DNA from: a bacterium
GTDB lineage: Bacteria > Planctomycetota > Planctomycetia > Isosphaerales > Isosphaeraceae
DNA length: 64,000 nucleotides
NCBI GenBank assembly: GCA_016125085.1
Contig: WGMM01000020.1
Span: 1 to 64,000 of the forward strand
Direction of reading: 5' to 3'
The notes beneath the pieces are model-generated. The model had not been told where the DNA came from, made no database searches, and saw only the letters and a program-made list of their open reading frames with translations. Each line of letters begins with the position of its first letter. Position 1 is the stretch's first letter. This document shows, in pieces, positions 24,540-32,240 of the stretch. The position numbers and the translations under genes are program-made.

Positions 24540-26270
24540 ATGGCCCGCCCCCGTTCTGACCGACCTGGATCACCCGATCCCAAGCGCCGCCCGAAATCGG
24601 CACGCCCAGGCCCTTCAGGCCCGCCGAAGCGTGAACCGATGCGCAAGCCCGCCCCGAAACGCACCGTTTCGAACGCTTCGAACCCCGATGCGGAATCTTC
24701 AGCCGGTGGCGATCGGCTGCATAAGGTGCTGGCTCAAGCCGGCGTCGGTTCGCGCCGGGCTTGCGAACTCCTGATCCTGGAAGGCCGAGTGACGGTGGAT
24801 GGCCAGGTCATTCGCGAACTCGGGACGAAAGTCGACCCCTCCACCGCGAAAATCTCCGTGGACGGCCAGCGCATCAAGCCTGAGCCGCACGTGCATTATC
24901 TGGTTTACAAGCCAAAGGGTTACGTCAGTACCTCAGAAGATCCTTCCGGCCGGCCGCTTGTGCTTGACCTGGTGCCCAAGGCGCGGGAACGCATCTTCAT
25001 CGTCGGCAGGCTTGACCGCCACAGTGAAGGCCTGATGCTGCTGACGAACGACGGTGCCCTGGCCCAGCGTTTGACGCACCCGAGCTACGGAGTCGAAAAG
25101 ACCTACCGAGTGACCGTTGCGGGCGATGCCGGGCAGGAAATCGTCGACAAACTGACCGAAGGCGTTTGGCTGGCCGAAGGCAAAGTACGAGCGAGACGGG
25201 CCCGGATCGTCGCGCACCGCGGCAATGTGACCGTGCTTGAAGTCGTCCTGGCCGAAGGCAAGAATCGCGAAATCCGCCGCATGCTGGCCCGGCTCGAGCA
25301 CAAAGTTCTCTCTTTGCTTCGCATTGCCATTGGCCCGCTGCAGCTGAAGGGCCTGAGCGAAGGCAATTGGCGGACGCTCACCGAAGCGGAAGTCGAACGC
25401 CTGCGCACGTCAACCACTGCCGAAGACACCGAAGAAGTTCGCCCGCGTAAGGCCCCGGGCAGGCCGGGACCCAGGCCACGTGGCGAAGACAGGCCTGCCC
25501 CGAGAATCAGGGCGGAAGGCGACAGACCGGGCCCTCGTAAGCCAGGGCGATACTTGCGTGAAGATGAAGGCCGCGATTCTGCGAAATCGGGCCCACGGAA
25601 GCCGGGTCGCTTTGTAAGAAGCGAAGAAGGCCGCGATTCCGAGAAATCAGGCCCACGTAAACCGGGACGCTACGTCCGAAGCGAAGAAGGCCGCGACTCC
25701 GAAAATTCAGGCCCACGTAAACCGGGACGTTTCGGGCGAAGTGAAGAAGGTCGCGACTCCGAGAATTCAGGCCCACGTAAACCGGGACGCTACGTCCGAA
25801 GCGAAGAAAGCCGCGACTCCGAGAATTCAGGCCCACGTAAACCGGGACGTTTCGGGCGTGATGCCGAACGGCCGGCGAGGAGCCGCCCTGGGGCGGAATC
25901 AGGTCCAGCGAGACCCGCTGCAAGACGGCGTCCGGAGCCGGCGCCGCGAATGGATGAGCAAGAGGAAATTGTCTTCACGGATCGGATGGATCTGGACGAT
26001 CGCCCGGCCCGGCCTGAGCCAAGAGGCGATGCACGCGGGCCACGGGGTGATCGTCCCCCTCGGCCTGCGAACCGGGAAGGCCGGCCCGCTGCGAGAACTG
26101 GCGGAAAGCCAGGCGGGAAAGCCCGTCCGGGAATTTCGCGAGAAGATCGGCCGGACAAGCCGAATAGAACTGTGATGGGAACCTCGGGCGAACCTGGCAC
26201 GGCAAGCCCCAAGCGCCGTGGTGGACCGAGCCGGAGCCTGCCGCCGCGCCGCCGGCGTCCCAAAGGTTGA
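24540..26270 (+). CDS. RluB/RsuA-family pseudouridine synthase with repetitive basic tail
   Basis: The catalytic core (about residues 55-300) starts with an S4 RNA-binding domain (HKVLAQAGVGSRRACELLI). The RsuA/RluB synthase domain follows, with VGRLDRHSEGLMLLTNDG containing the catalytic Asp and EGKNREIRRML. Such enzymes isomerise a uridine in rRNA. The last 275 residues are low-complexity and highly basic, including five and a half tandem 20-residue repeats of the type GPRKPGRFVRSEEGRDSENS. The protein is therefore 576 residues, about twice the family norm. I chose the ATG at 24540 (MARPRSDRPG); an upstream in-frame start is possible. Whether it acts on 23S or 16S rRNA is not decidable. Confidence 0.92.
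   Translation: MARPRSDRPGSPDPKRRPKSARPGPSGPPKREPMRKPAPKRTVSNASNPDAESSAGGDRLHKVLAQAGVGSRRACELLILEGRVTVDGQVIRELGTKVDPSTAKISVDGQRIKPEPHVHYLVYKPKGYVSTSEDPSGRPLVLDLVPKARERIFIVGRLDRHSEGLMLLTNDGALAQRLTHPSYGVEKTYRVTVAGDAGQEIVDKLTEGVWLAEGKVRARRARIVAHRGNVTVLEVVLAEGKNREIRRMLARLEHKVLSLLRIAIGPLQLKGLSEGNWRTLTEAEVERLRTSTTAEDTEEVRPRKAPGRPGPRPRGEDRPAPRIRAEGDRPGPRKPGRYLREDEGRDSAKSGPRKPGRFVRSEEGRDSEKSGPRKPGRYVRSEEGRDSENSGPRKPGRFGRSEEGRDSENSGPRKPGRYVRSEESRDSENSGPRKPGRFGRDAERPARSRPGAESGPARPAARRRPEPAPRMDEQEEIVFTDRMDLDDRPARPEPRGDARGPRGDRPPRPANREGRPAARTGGKPGGKARPGISREDRPDKPNRTVMGTSGEPGTASPKRRGGPSRSLPPRRRRPKG
25530..25863 (+). repeat. 60-bp tandem repeat inside the pseudouridine synthase gene
   Basis: Units begin at 25530, 25590, 25650, 25710, 25770 and 25830 (the last is partial). 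Each encodes 20 residues beginning GPRKPGR and ending RDSxxS. Copies 3 to 5 are the most alike at DNA level and alternate GRYVRSEE and GRFGRSEE forms, suggesting recent expansion in two-unit steps. The reading frame is kept throughout. Confidence 0.95.
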
Positions 26271-26306
26271 TCGCTCACGAACGGGAATCGAGTGGCCGGG
26301 GTTTTC

Positions 26307-27179
26307 ATGAACGAACACTGTACTCCGTTACAGGCTGATGCCGAAATTCTGGAGAACCACGAATATCGGCCATGGCTGTTTCGTATGCGTCTCGCAGCCC
26401 CGGCGATCGCGTCGAAAATCCGCCCCGGCCAGTTCGTGATGATCCGTTCCGCCTGGGGTAATGACCCGCTGCTGGGCCGGCCTCTGGCCGTCTACGACGT
26501 CGATTGGGACGCTGCTGGCCAGGCGGTATCGCTTGAGGTCATCTACCAGATTTTCGGCCGGGGCACGAAGCGGCTTTCGCAGATGACTCCCGGAGAGTCG
26601 GTGCGGATCTGGGGGCCCCTGGGGCATTCTTTCGACGAAATTCCGGATGCGCGCCGCATCTGGTTCGTCGCTGGTGGCATCGGCTATACGCCGTTCCTGG
26701 CCCTGGCCAAATGGTGGATGGGCAGTTCGCCGTACGGCGGCAAAACCGTCAGGATGGATTCGACGGCTTCGATCAACATGATCTACGGAGCGAGATCGAG
26801 CGACATGATCCCGCCGCTCGCCGATTTTCGCGACTCGGGAATCGATCTCCAGCTTTGTACCGACGACGGTAGTGCTGGCTTCTCTGGCCGGGTGACCGAC
26901 CTGATGACCGAGAACTGGTCAAGCCTGCCTGAAGAGGCCCGGCCAGATCTCGTGGTCACGTGCGGACCTGAGCCGATGCTTGCGGCCGTTTCCGCCTGGG
27001 CCGGTGAGCGGCAAGTTCGATGCCTGGTCTCGCTCGAGAACCAGATGGCGTGCGGCTTCGGCGCCTGCTTCAGTTGCGTGGCGCCGATCCGTCAGGCCGA
27101 TGGTTCGACGGACTTGAAGCGTGTCTGCCTGGAAGGCCCGATCTTCGACGCCGCGGATGTCGCCTGGGGCCATCGTTAA
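26307..27179 (+). CDS. pyrK: dihydroorotate dehydrogenase electron-transfer subunit
   Basis: This 290-residue flavoprotein has a ferredoxin-reductase-type FAD domain (GQFVMIR, GRPLAVYD, VSLEVIYQIFGRGT), an NAD-binding domain (VAGGIGYTPFLAL, CGPEPML) and a C-terminal [2Fe-2S] site with cysteines in ACGFGACFSCVAP and RVCLEGP. This order is that of PyrK, which passes electrons from dihydroorotate dehydrogenase (PyrD type 1B) to NAD+ in pyrimidine synthesis. PyrD is not adjacent. I chose the ATG at 26307 with GGCCGGGG upstream; a GTG at 26292 is an alternative. Other NAD(P)H-flavin reductases share the domains, so the specific call is strong but not certain. Confidence 0.87.
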   Translation: MNEHCTPLQADAEILENHEYRPWLFRMRLAAPAIASKIRPGQFVMIRSAWGNDPLLGRPLAVYDVDWDAAGQAVSLEVIYQIFGRGTKRLSQMTPGESVRIWGPLGHSFDEIPDARRIWFVAGGIGYTPFLALAKWWMGSSPYGGKTVRMDSTASINMIYGARSSDMIPPLADFRDSGIDLQLCTDDGSAGFSGRVTDLMTENWSSLPEEARPDLVVTCGPEPMLAAVSAWAGERQVRCLVSLENQMACGFGACFSCVAPIRQADGSTDLKRVCLEGPIFDAADVAWGHR

Positions 27180-27233
27180 TTCGATGATCGGTCGCGGATC
27201 ATTCGAACGAGAGGGCTGCGTTCCGCGAGACGC

Positions 27234-28058
27234 TCAATGTGTCGAATCGCCGGAAGGTGGCTGGTTCGAGCTGGCCTGCATCGGGCGGACGAGTTCTCCA
27301 AGTGCAGGCGGCAAGACGAACATCGAGCTGCCGCCATTTTTTTCGATCGTCTGCAGCAATCGCAGATAACTGAGATTCGGATTGTTTTCCATCGCTCGGG
27401 CGGCGTTGGCCAGGTTGCGAAGCGCGGCCGATTCGCCCCTGGCACGCTCGAGAGCCGCCAGCCCCTCCTGCTTGGCTTCGGCGACCTTGGCATAGATCTG
27501 CTTCAGATTTCCGGGCAACATGCAGTCACGCACCGTCAGCGAAACGATTTCGATTCCGTATCGTGTCGCGTTATCCTTGACGACGGCTTCGACTTTCGAA
27601 CCGATCGCAGCGCGATTCGCCAGAATTTCGTCGCCCGTCATCGTTTCGACGACCGCGCGCGAAGCTGCGTGAATATCGGCGTAAAGCGTAATGAAATAAT
27701 TCGATACGACTGTCTGAGACTTGACCGGATCAGCGATTCGGTAATTGGCCTGGAGGGAGATTTTGAATCCGAGCGAGTCGGAACTGAGAATCTCCTGGCC
27801 GGGAACGATCACCGTCTGTTCACGCATGTCGAGCCTGATCAGTTCCGTAGTCGATGCCCGGTAACGGAATTGCCCGGGTTCGGAGACACCGTCCAGCTTC
27901 CCTCGGACATACCTGACGGCCCGCTCGTATTCGTGAATCGTGACGAGCGGGTAGATCGATTCGAACCAGCGATAAAGCCAAGCGCCGAGCACGCCGACGA
28001 AAGCGATCGCCAGAGTCGAGAGGATGACGTAAACGCCCGTCGGAATGGATTCGCCCAT
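27234..28058 (-). CDS. SPFH/Band 7 (slipin-like) membrane protein
   Basis: This 274-residue protein has one N-terminal transmembrane helix (about residues 8-30) followed by an SPFH/Band 7 domain (YERAVRYVRGKLDGVSEPG, MREQTVIVPGQEILSSDSL, VSLTVRDCMLPGNLKQIY) and a coiled-coil, Ala/Glu-rich stretch (AKQEGLAALERARGESAALRNLA). Slipins oligomerise on membranes and organise lipid domains or associate with proteases. No NfeD-like protease gene is adjacent here, which is the usual partner. The 5' leader on the minus strand contains the structured element at 28256-28386. Confidence 0.9.
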   Translation of the reverse strand: MGESIPTGVYVILSTLAIAFVGVLGAWLYRWFESIYPLVTIHEYERAVRYVRGKLDGVSEPGQFRYRASTTELIRLDMREQTVIVPGQEILSSDSLGFKISLQANYRIADPVKSQTVVSNYFITLYADIHAASRAVVETMTGDEILANRAAIGSKVEAVVKDNATRYGIEIVSLTVRDCMLPGNLKQIYAKVAEAKQEGLAALERARGESAALRNLANAARAMENNPNLSYLRLLQTIEKNGGSSMFVLPPALGELVRPMQASSNQPPSGDSTH

Positions 28059-28255
28059 TCGGGTGATCCTTTCTAATCAAGATTGGCTGGTGATCGAGTC
28101 GGCCACGAAAAACTCGAAGGGATTTCGCCGGGCATTCCGAACCGTAATGGCGGGGGTTTGCGTTAAGCCGGGTCACGGCGACGCAGCCCACAGGGCCTGA
28201 CGGATCTTTCCGGAGGATGAAGCCTCGTCGGGAACGGTCCGGCGAAACCTGGAGC

Positions 28256-28386
28256 GAGGAATCGAACCTCAACGACCCGTTGGGGTCGTCCTACCTGATG
28301 AGAGGAAACCCGGATACGAAGCTCTCCGGCCAGATAGTCCGGAGCATGCCGTAAAAGTTGCCTCGAACGCATCCTAAGAGCGTTCG
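28256..28386 (-). ncRNA. structured leader element with four hairpins, including a tRNA T-arm look-alike
   Basis: Four perfect stems lie in 131 bases: GAGG with CCTC (28256-28270), ACGACCC with GGGTCGT (28272-28289), CTCCGG with CCGGAG (28324-28344) and CGAACGC with GCGTTCG (28364-28386). On the minus strand the first reads GAGG-TTCGATT-CCTC, a canonical tRNA T-arm. The second, immediately before it, sits where a long variable arm would be. No normal D-arm or anticodon arm could be folded, so it is not a standard tRNA gene. It is about 200-330 bases upstream of the SPFH start. It may be a cis-regulatory RNA, a small RNA or a tRNA remnant. Confidence 0.4.
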
Positions 28387-28531
28387 GAAGTGAAGTCAAC
28401 GTAGTTCGGAATCGGTCAGGAATCGAGTCGGCTCAAGTTCGAAGGCGCAGGTTTCGTAATTCGTGCCGGTTTCGCAAGATCGAGAAGGGAAGCTGCGACG
28501 TTCGATCGTACTCTTATCGATTCAGGTATTC

Positions 28532-28559
28532 TTGATTCTCTGCCCTGAATCGTTATGAT
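28532..28559 (+). promoter_or_regulatory. promoter for the conserved acidic protein gene
   Basis: TTGATT (28532-28537) and TATGAT (28554-28559) are separated by 16 bases, a good sigma-70-type match. It lies about 110 bases before the ATG at 28671 and reads toward that gene. Confidence 0.5.
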
Positions 28560-28670
28560 AGACGACTTGTCTCGCGGCCTGGCGTCCCGCTCCAGGGCGA
28601 GCGAGTGACGGCAACGCCTTCGACGTTGGGTTGCCGAGTCGGGAATGCGATTCGGGAAGGAACTGAAAGA

Positions 28671-29168
28671 ATGGCTCGTAAAGTTCAGAACCGTCGCGAG
28701 TTGCGGCGACAGTACGAGGCGGCGGAACAACCTGATCCGATGGAAGTCGACGTCGATCCGATCGAAGGCGATGTCGATGATGAGGTTGAGGCGAAGCCCA
28801 AATCACGTGCGAAGGCCAAAACGCCCAAGGCTCCGAAGGTCAAAGCCGTCAAGCCAGCCGCTCGGAAGCGTGTCGTCTGGGTTGTCATGAACGACTCGTT
28901 CAAGCCGATCGCCCAGTTCGACTTCAACCAGAAGGAAGAAGCGGACAAGAAGGTGAAGGAGCTGAACGAGAAGGGTAAGAGCAATCACTTCGTTCAGAAG
29001 CAGAAGATCGAAATTCCGCCGGACGCGCCTGGCCTGGGGGCATCGATTCCCAAGCCTGAGGTCGTGGAACTCGAAGACGTGATTCTGTCCGTGGACGAGA
29101 CAGGTGAAGCGGAAGTCGAGGATGACGGCGACGACGAGGATTACGGCGACATCGACGAGGAAGACTGA
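28671..29168 (+). CDS. conserved charged protein of unknown function
   Basis: This 165-residue protein starts MARKVQNRRELRRQ, an N-terminus I recall from planctomycete proteins. A Lys/Ala/Pro-rich linker (about residues 40-65) is followed by a folded-looking core (RKRVVWVVMNDSFKPIAQFDFNQKEEADKKVKEL, then GKSNHFVQKQKIEI) and a very acidic tail of about 25 residues ending DIDEED. There is no signal peptide. GGAAGGAA lies 5-10 bases before the ATG, supporting this start. The gene is monocistronic, with its own promoter and a strong terminator. Function is unknown; the mix of basic head and acidic tail suggests nucleic-acid or ribosome contact. Confidence 0.8.
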   Translation: MARKVQNRRELRRQYEAAEQPDPMEVDVDPIEGDVDDEVEAKPKSRAKAKTPKAPKVKAVKPAARKRVVWVVMNDSFKPIAQFDFNQKEEADKKVKELNEKGKSNHFVQKQKIEIPPDAPGLGASIPKPEVVELEDVILSVDETGEAEVEDDGDDEDYGDIDEED

Positions 29169-29223
29169 TCGGAGTTTTCGAGCTTCGACAGCTTCGAAGC
29201 GACGTCGATGCGAAGGTTAGCGA

Positions 29224-29256
29224 AAAAGGAGGCGTACCTGCCTCCTTTTCTTATTT
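29224..29256 (+). terminator. rho-independent terminator
   Basis: AAAAGGAGGC (29224-29233) pairs with GCCTCCTTTT (29240-29249) around a six-base loop, followed by CTTATTT. It lies 55 bases after the stop of the acidic protein gene. The A-run on the left could also let it act on the other strand. Confidence 0.8.
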
Positions 29257-29569
29257 CGGTTCGATACGTTCGGACATCACGGTGCTGGTTTCTGGGCAGG
29301 TTGTCGCTCAGAAATTCCATTGCGAAGTGCGCGTTATCTTCGAAGAATTGGCCCGCCGGAGACATGGCGTCAAGCGCGGCCGGCAAAAGCGGGTCGAGTT
29401 CTCCTGAACATCATTGCTATCGCTCGATTGCCAGGGGCAATAAAGGCGAAATCGAAATCGTTCGTTCCGTGTCGGATTCTCTCGAATGCGAACTTGACGT
29501 CGAAAGAGGCCTTTTGCCAGGAGCGAACGCCGAAGGCATCGCGATGGATCGCCGGAGACGAAACGAAGC
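29257..29569. other. intergenic region with no recognised feature
   Basis: About 310 bases between the terminator of the acidic protein gene and the terminator of tRNA-Ile. I see no coding frame, repeat or RNA signature. Confidence 0.5.
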
Positions 29570-29601
29570 AAACGAAAAACGCGACGCACAAGCGTCGCGT
29601 T
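29570..29601 (-). terminator. terminator of tRNA-Ile
   Basis: AACGCGACGC (29578-29587) pairs with GCGTCGCGTT (29592-29601) around a four-base loop. On the minus strand the stem is followed by a TTTTTCGTTTG run. It lies 10 bases after the 3' end of the tRNA gene. Confidence 0.75.
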
Positions 29602-29611
29602 TCGAAGTGAA

Positions 29612-29685
29612 TGGGCGCACGAGGATTCGAACCTCGGACCTCACCCTTATCAGGGGTGCGCTCTAGCCAACTGAGCTATGCGCCC
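29612..29685 (-). tRNA. tRNA-Ile (GAT)
   Basis: Read on the minus strand, this 74-base gene forms a full cloverleaf: acceptor GGGCGCA, D-arm with GTTGGCTAGAGC, anticodon arm CACCC-CTGATAA-GGGTG with anticodon GAT, and T-arm CGAGG-TTCGAAT-CCTCG. The discriminator is A. The 3' CCA is not encoded. Confidence 0.97.
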
Positions 29686-29872
29686 GTCTCATGGAATGTA
29701 ATTTAATGGCGAATCGCATCGAAGTCAAGCTCCCAGGCCCGGAAAAAATGCGGATCTTCAGGGCGAAGTCTCTTTTCGTGCGAATCACGACTCCATCAAT
29801 TACGATGCGCAGATATCGAACCTGGATACATTTCGGATTCGATTTCCCCATCGCGAATCAGTCAGGAATCCC

Positions 29873-29902
29873 TTGTCTCGATCCTGCGGAATCGGGTAAA
29901 TT
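29873..29902 (+). promoter_or_regulatory. candidate promoter for miaB
   Basis: TTGTCT (29873-29878) and TAAATT (29897-29902) with an 18-base spacer lie 47 bases before the chosen miaB start. Both hexamers are only fair matches. Confidence 0.3.
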
Positions 29903-29948
29903 TAGTGTGTACCGCGGCAGGAATTCGTAAGGAATGCGAAGTCAGGAT

Positions 29949-31418
29949 ATGAGCGAAACGTCAGAAGGCACGAATCACCGGCCGAAGCTGTTCGTCGACA
30001 CCGTCGGCTGTCAGATGAACGTACTGGACAGCGAGCTGGTGATCGCCAGGCTCCGGTCGCAGGGCTACGAGTTGACTGACGATCCGTTGGCCGCGGATAC
30101 GATTCTGTTCAACACTTGTTCCGTGCGTCAGCATGCCGAGGACAAAATCTATTCGGCGCTGGGCAGATTCAAGTCGCTCAAGAAAAAACGGCCGAACGTT
30201 GCGATCGGCGTGCTGGGCTGCATGGCGCAGAAGGATCAGGACGAAATCCTCAAGCGTGCACCGTTCGTCGATATCGTCGTCGGGCCAGGCCAGCTTGCCC
30301 GCGTGCCGGAACTGCTCGAAAAGGCCCGGTCCGAAAAAACGCCCCAGATGGCCGTGAGCAAGGCCCGCACCGGCGGGACGAAGCTTGAAGTGGTCGACAG
30401 CTTCGAGGAATTCGACCCGATCCGCGAACAGGCGATGCGGTCGAGCCCTTATCAGGCGTTCGTGCGGATCATGATGGGGTGCGACAAGTTCTGCACATAC
30501 TGCGTCGTTCCCGCGACGCGGGGGCCGGAGCAGAGCCGTGACCCGGCGGAGATCGTCGAGGAAACACGGCTTCTGGTCGATCAGGGCGTATCGGAAATCA
30601 CGCTCCTCGGGCAGACGGTCAACAGCTACAAATTCCGCACGGGGGACGGCCGGCAGTGGCGGCTCTCGGATCTTCTCACCGAATTGAGCGACATCCCTGA
30701 CCTTCGGCGCATCAAGTTCATCACGAGCTTTCCGAAGGACATGACCGATGACCTTCTGCAGGCGGTGCGTGATCTGCCGAAAGTGTTCCGATATCTTCAT
30801 GTGCCGGCTCAAAGCGGCTGCGACGAGATGCTCCGGCGCATGAAACGGCTCTACACCGTTGCCCAGTATGACGAGATGATGGCCCGCATTCGCGAGACGG
30901 TGCCTGACTGTGCCGTGTCGAGCGATTTTATCGTCGGTTTCTGCGGCGAGTCCGAAGAATCCTTCGAGAAATCGATCGAACTCGTGCGGCGAAGCCGGTT
31001 CAAGAACAGTTTCATTTTCAAGTACAGCCCCCGGCCGGGTACGAAAGCGTTCGAGCTGTATGCCGACGATGTCCCGGAAGAGGTCAAGAAGCGGCGAAAC
31101 AACGATCTTCTGGCCGTTCAGTCCGCCATCAGTCAGGTCGATAACCAGGCTTTCGTCGGTCAGGAGTTCGAAGTGCTGGTCGAGGGGCCTTCGAAGTCCT
31201 TTACTGGCGATCTTTCGGCCGTATCCGGCCCGGTGCAGATGGCTGGCCGGACGATGACCGACCGCATTTGCGTGTTCGAAGGCAATTCCCGCCTGATCGG
31301 CACCTATTCGAAGGTCAGAGTCGTCTCGGCTTCGGCTGTGACATTGTTCGCTGAAGTCGTGACGGACCGCGTCACTCATGGACGCCCTTCCGCCTGGACC
31401 CTGCCCGTCATTTCCTGA
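29949..31418 (+). CDS. miaB: tRNA-2-methylthio-N6-dimethylallyladenosine synthase MiaB
   Basis: This 489-residue methylthiotransferase has the N-terminal UPF0004 cluster cysteines (VGCQMN, NTCSVR, GCMAQ), the radical-SAM motif CDKFCTYC and a C-terminal TRAM domain. The enzyme adds a methylthio group to N6-isopentenyladenosine at tRNA position 37. The segment MMGCDKFCTYCVVPATRGPEQSR favours MiaB over RimO. I chose the ATG at 29949 with AGGA upstream; an earlier in-frame ATG at 29934 is possible. The tRNA-Ile gene lies just upstream on the other strand. Confidence 0.95.
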   Translation: MSETSEGTNHRPKLFVDTVGCQMNVLDSELVIARLRSQGYELTDDPLAADTILFNTCSVRQHAEDKIYSALGRFKSLKKKRPNVAIGVLGCMAQKDQDEILKRAPFVDIVVGPGQLARVPELLEKARSEKTPQMAVSKARTGGTKLEVVDSFEEFDPIREQAMRSSPYQAFVRIMMGCDKFCTYCVVPATRGPEQSRDPAEIVEETRLLVDQGVSEITLLGQTVNSYKFRTGDGRQWRLSDLLTELSDIPDLRRIKFITSFPKDMTDDLLQAVRDLPKVFRYLHVPAQSGCDEMLRRMKRLYTVAQYDEMMARIRETVPDCAVSSDFIVGFCGESEESFEKSIELVRRSRFKNSFIFKYSPRPGTKAFELYADDVPEEVKKRRNNDLLAVQSAISQVDNQAFVGQEFEVLVEGPSKSFTGDLSAVSGPVQMAGRTMTDRICVFEGNSRLIGTYSKVRVVSASAVTLFAEVVTDRVTHGRPSAWTLPVIS

Positions 31419-31436
31419 CGCAACCTTGCGAACTTG

Positions 31437-32210
31437 ATGCGAACGCCCCAAATCAGCCCTGGTGCTACGACAGTGAGTCAAAGCCTGGAAGCAGCTCTTG
31501 ACCGATGGCTTATGGCCGTTGGGAATTCCGACGAGCCGGTGAGGAAAGCGGCTGGTCATGCGACGGAAGCTGTATGCGGTTCGTTCGCCCTCGGCCCGCC
31601 GGTACCTGAATCGACCCTGACGAATTGGGAAACGACGCACGGATATCTGTTGCCTTTCGGGCTCAAGCAGTGGTTGATGATCTCCGACGGTCTCCTGGTC
31701 GACGAAGTACGCTGGATTCACCCGCTTCGATGTATCGGTCCCACGGTGAGATTTTCTCCCGGGTCTGTGCTGCTTCAGCAGCCAGCTTCCTGGTACGAAT
31801 TCGGTAACCCTTTCGATTCGCCCGTGAATATGGATCTTGTCGTCGATCAAAATGGATTTGACGGCAAAACCCCGATCTTCGCAAGCGTTTCCGAGGCGGA
31901 CGACTCGTTCCGCGTGATCGCCGGAAATTTCACGCAGTGGTTCCTTCGCGTGATCGAATCCGGCTTTCGGCCATTCTGGAATTTTGACCGGGATGGCGAG
32001 AGGGTCGATCCCGTCGATCTGCATTATGCAAGCCTTCAGCCACCCAAGCTTCCTCCGAAGCTCTGCCTTTTATGCGTTTCGGTCGGCGACCAGTTACGCA
32101 GCGGCATTGACGAGCGGGAACTCATGAAGCGGCATGATCTGAATCGATCCGAGTTGGAGATGATCATTTCGGCCTATCAATATCGGCGGCGAAAGTCGAT
32201 GAGTCGTTGA
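31437..32210 (+). CDS. SMI1/KNR4-like domain protein
   Basis: This 257-residue protein has in its first half the pattern of SMI1/KNR4 (SUKH) domains: an initial helix, LTNWETTHGYLLPFGLKQWLMISDGLL and later VDQNGFDGKTPIFAS. Many SUKH proteins are immunity factors against secreted toxins, but here the gene stands 30 bases before glnE and 18 bases after miaB, so a housekeeping role is more likely. The C-terminal half (LCLLCVSVGDQLRSGIDERELM) is not recognised. ATG at 31437; TTG just before it is less likely. Confidence 0.72.
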   Translation: MRTPQISPGATTVSQSLEAALDRWLMAVGNSDEPVRKAAGHATEAVCGSFALGPPVPESTLTNWETTHGYLLPFGLKQWLMISDGLLVDEVRWIHPLRCIGPTVRFSPGSVLLQQPASWYEFGNPFDSPVNMDLVVDQNGFDGKTPIFASVSEADDSFRVIAGNFTQWFLRVIESGFRPFWNFDRDGERVDPVDLHYASLQPPKLPPKLCLLCVSVGDQLRSGIDERELMKRHDLNRSELEMIISAYQYRRRKSMSR

Positions 32211-32240
32211 CGGATCATCTTGGCCGTGCCGGGGAAATCG

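Noticed and set aside
25500-25870. CRISPR array
   Set aside because: The repeats are directly adjacent without spacers, keep the reading frame and encode protein; they belong to the pseudouridine synthase.
28290-28330. Possible hammerhead ribozyme (CTGATGAG followed by GAAAC)
   Set aside because: There is no stem II between CTGATGA and GAAAC and no matching cleavage-site helices, so the core cannot form.
28256-28345. Standard tRNA gene (for example tRNA-Sec or tRNA-Leu)
   Set aside because: The T-arm and a variable-arm-like hairpin are present, but no acceptor partner of the right sequence, no D-arm with GG and no seven-base anticodon loop could be formed.
29961-32024. 687-residue minus-strand frame opposite miaB
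   Set aside because: Shadow of miaB and the SMI1-like gene; no motifs.
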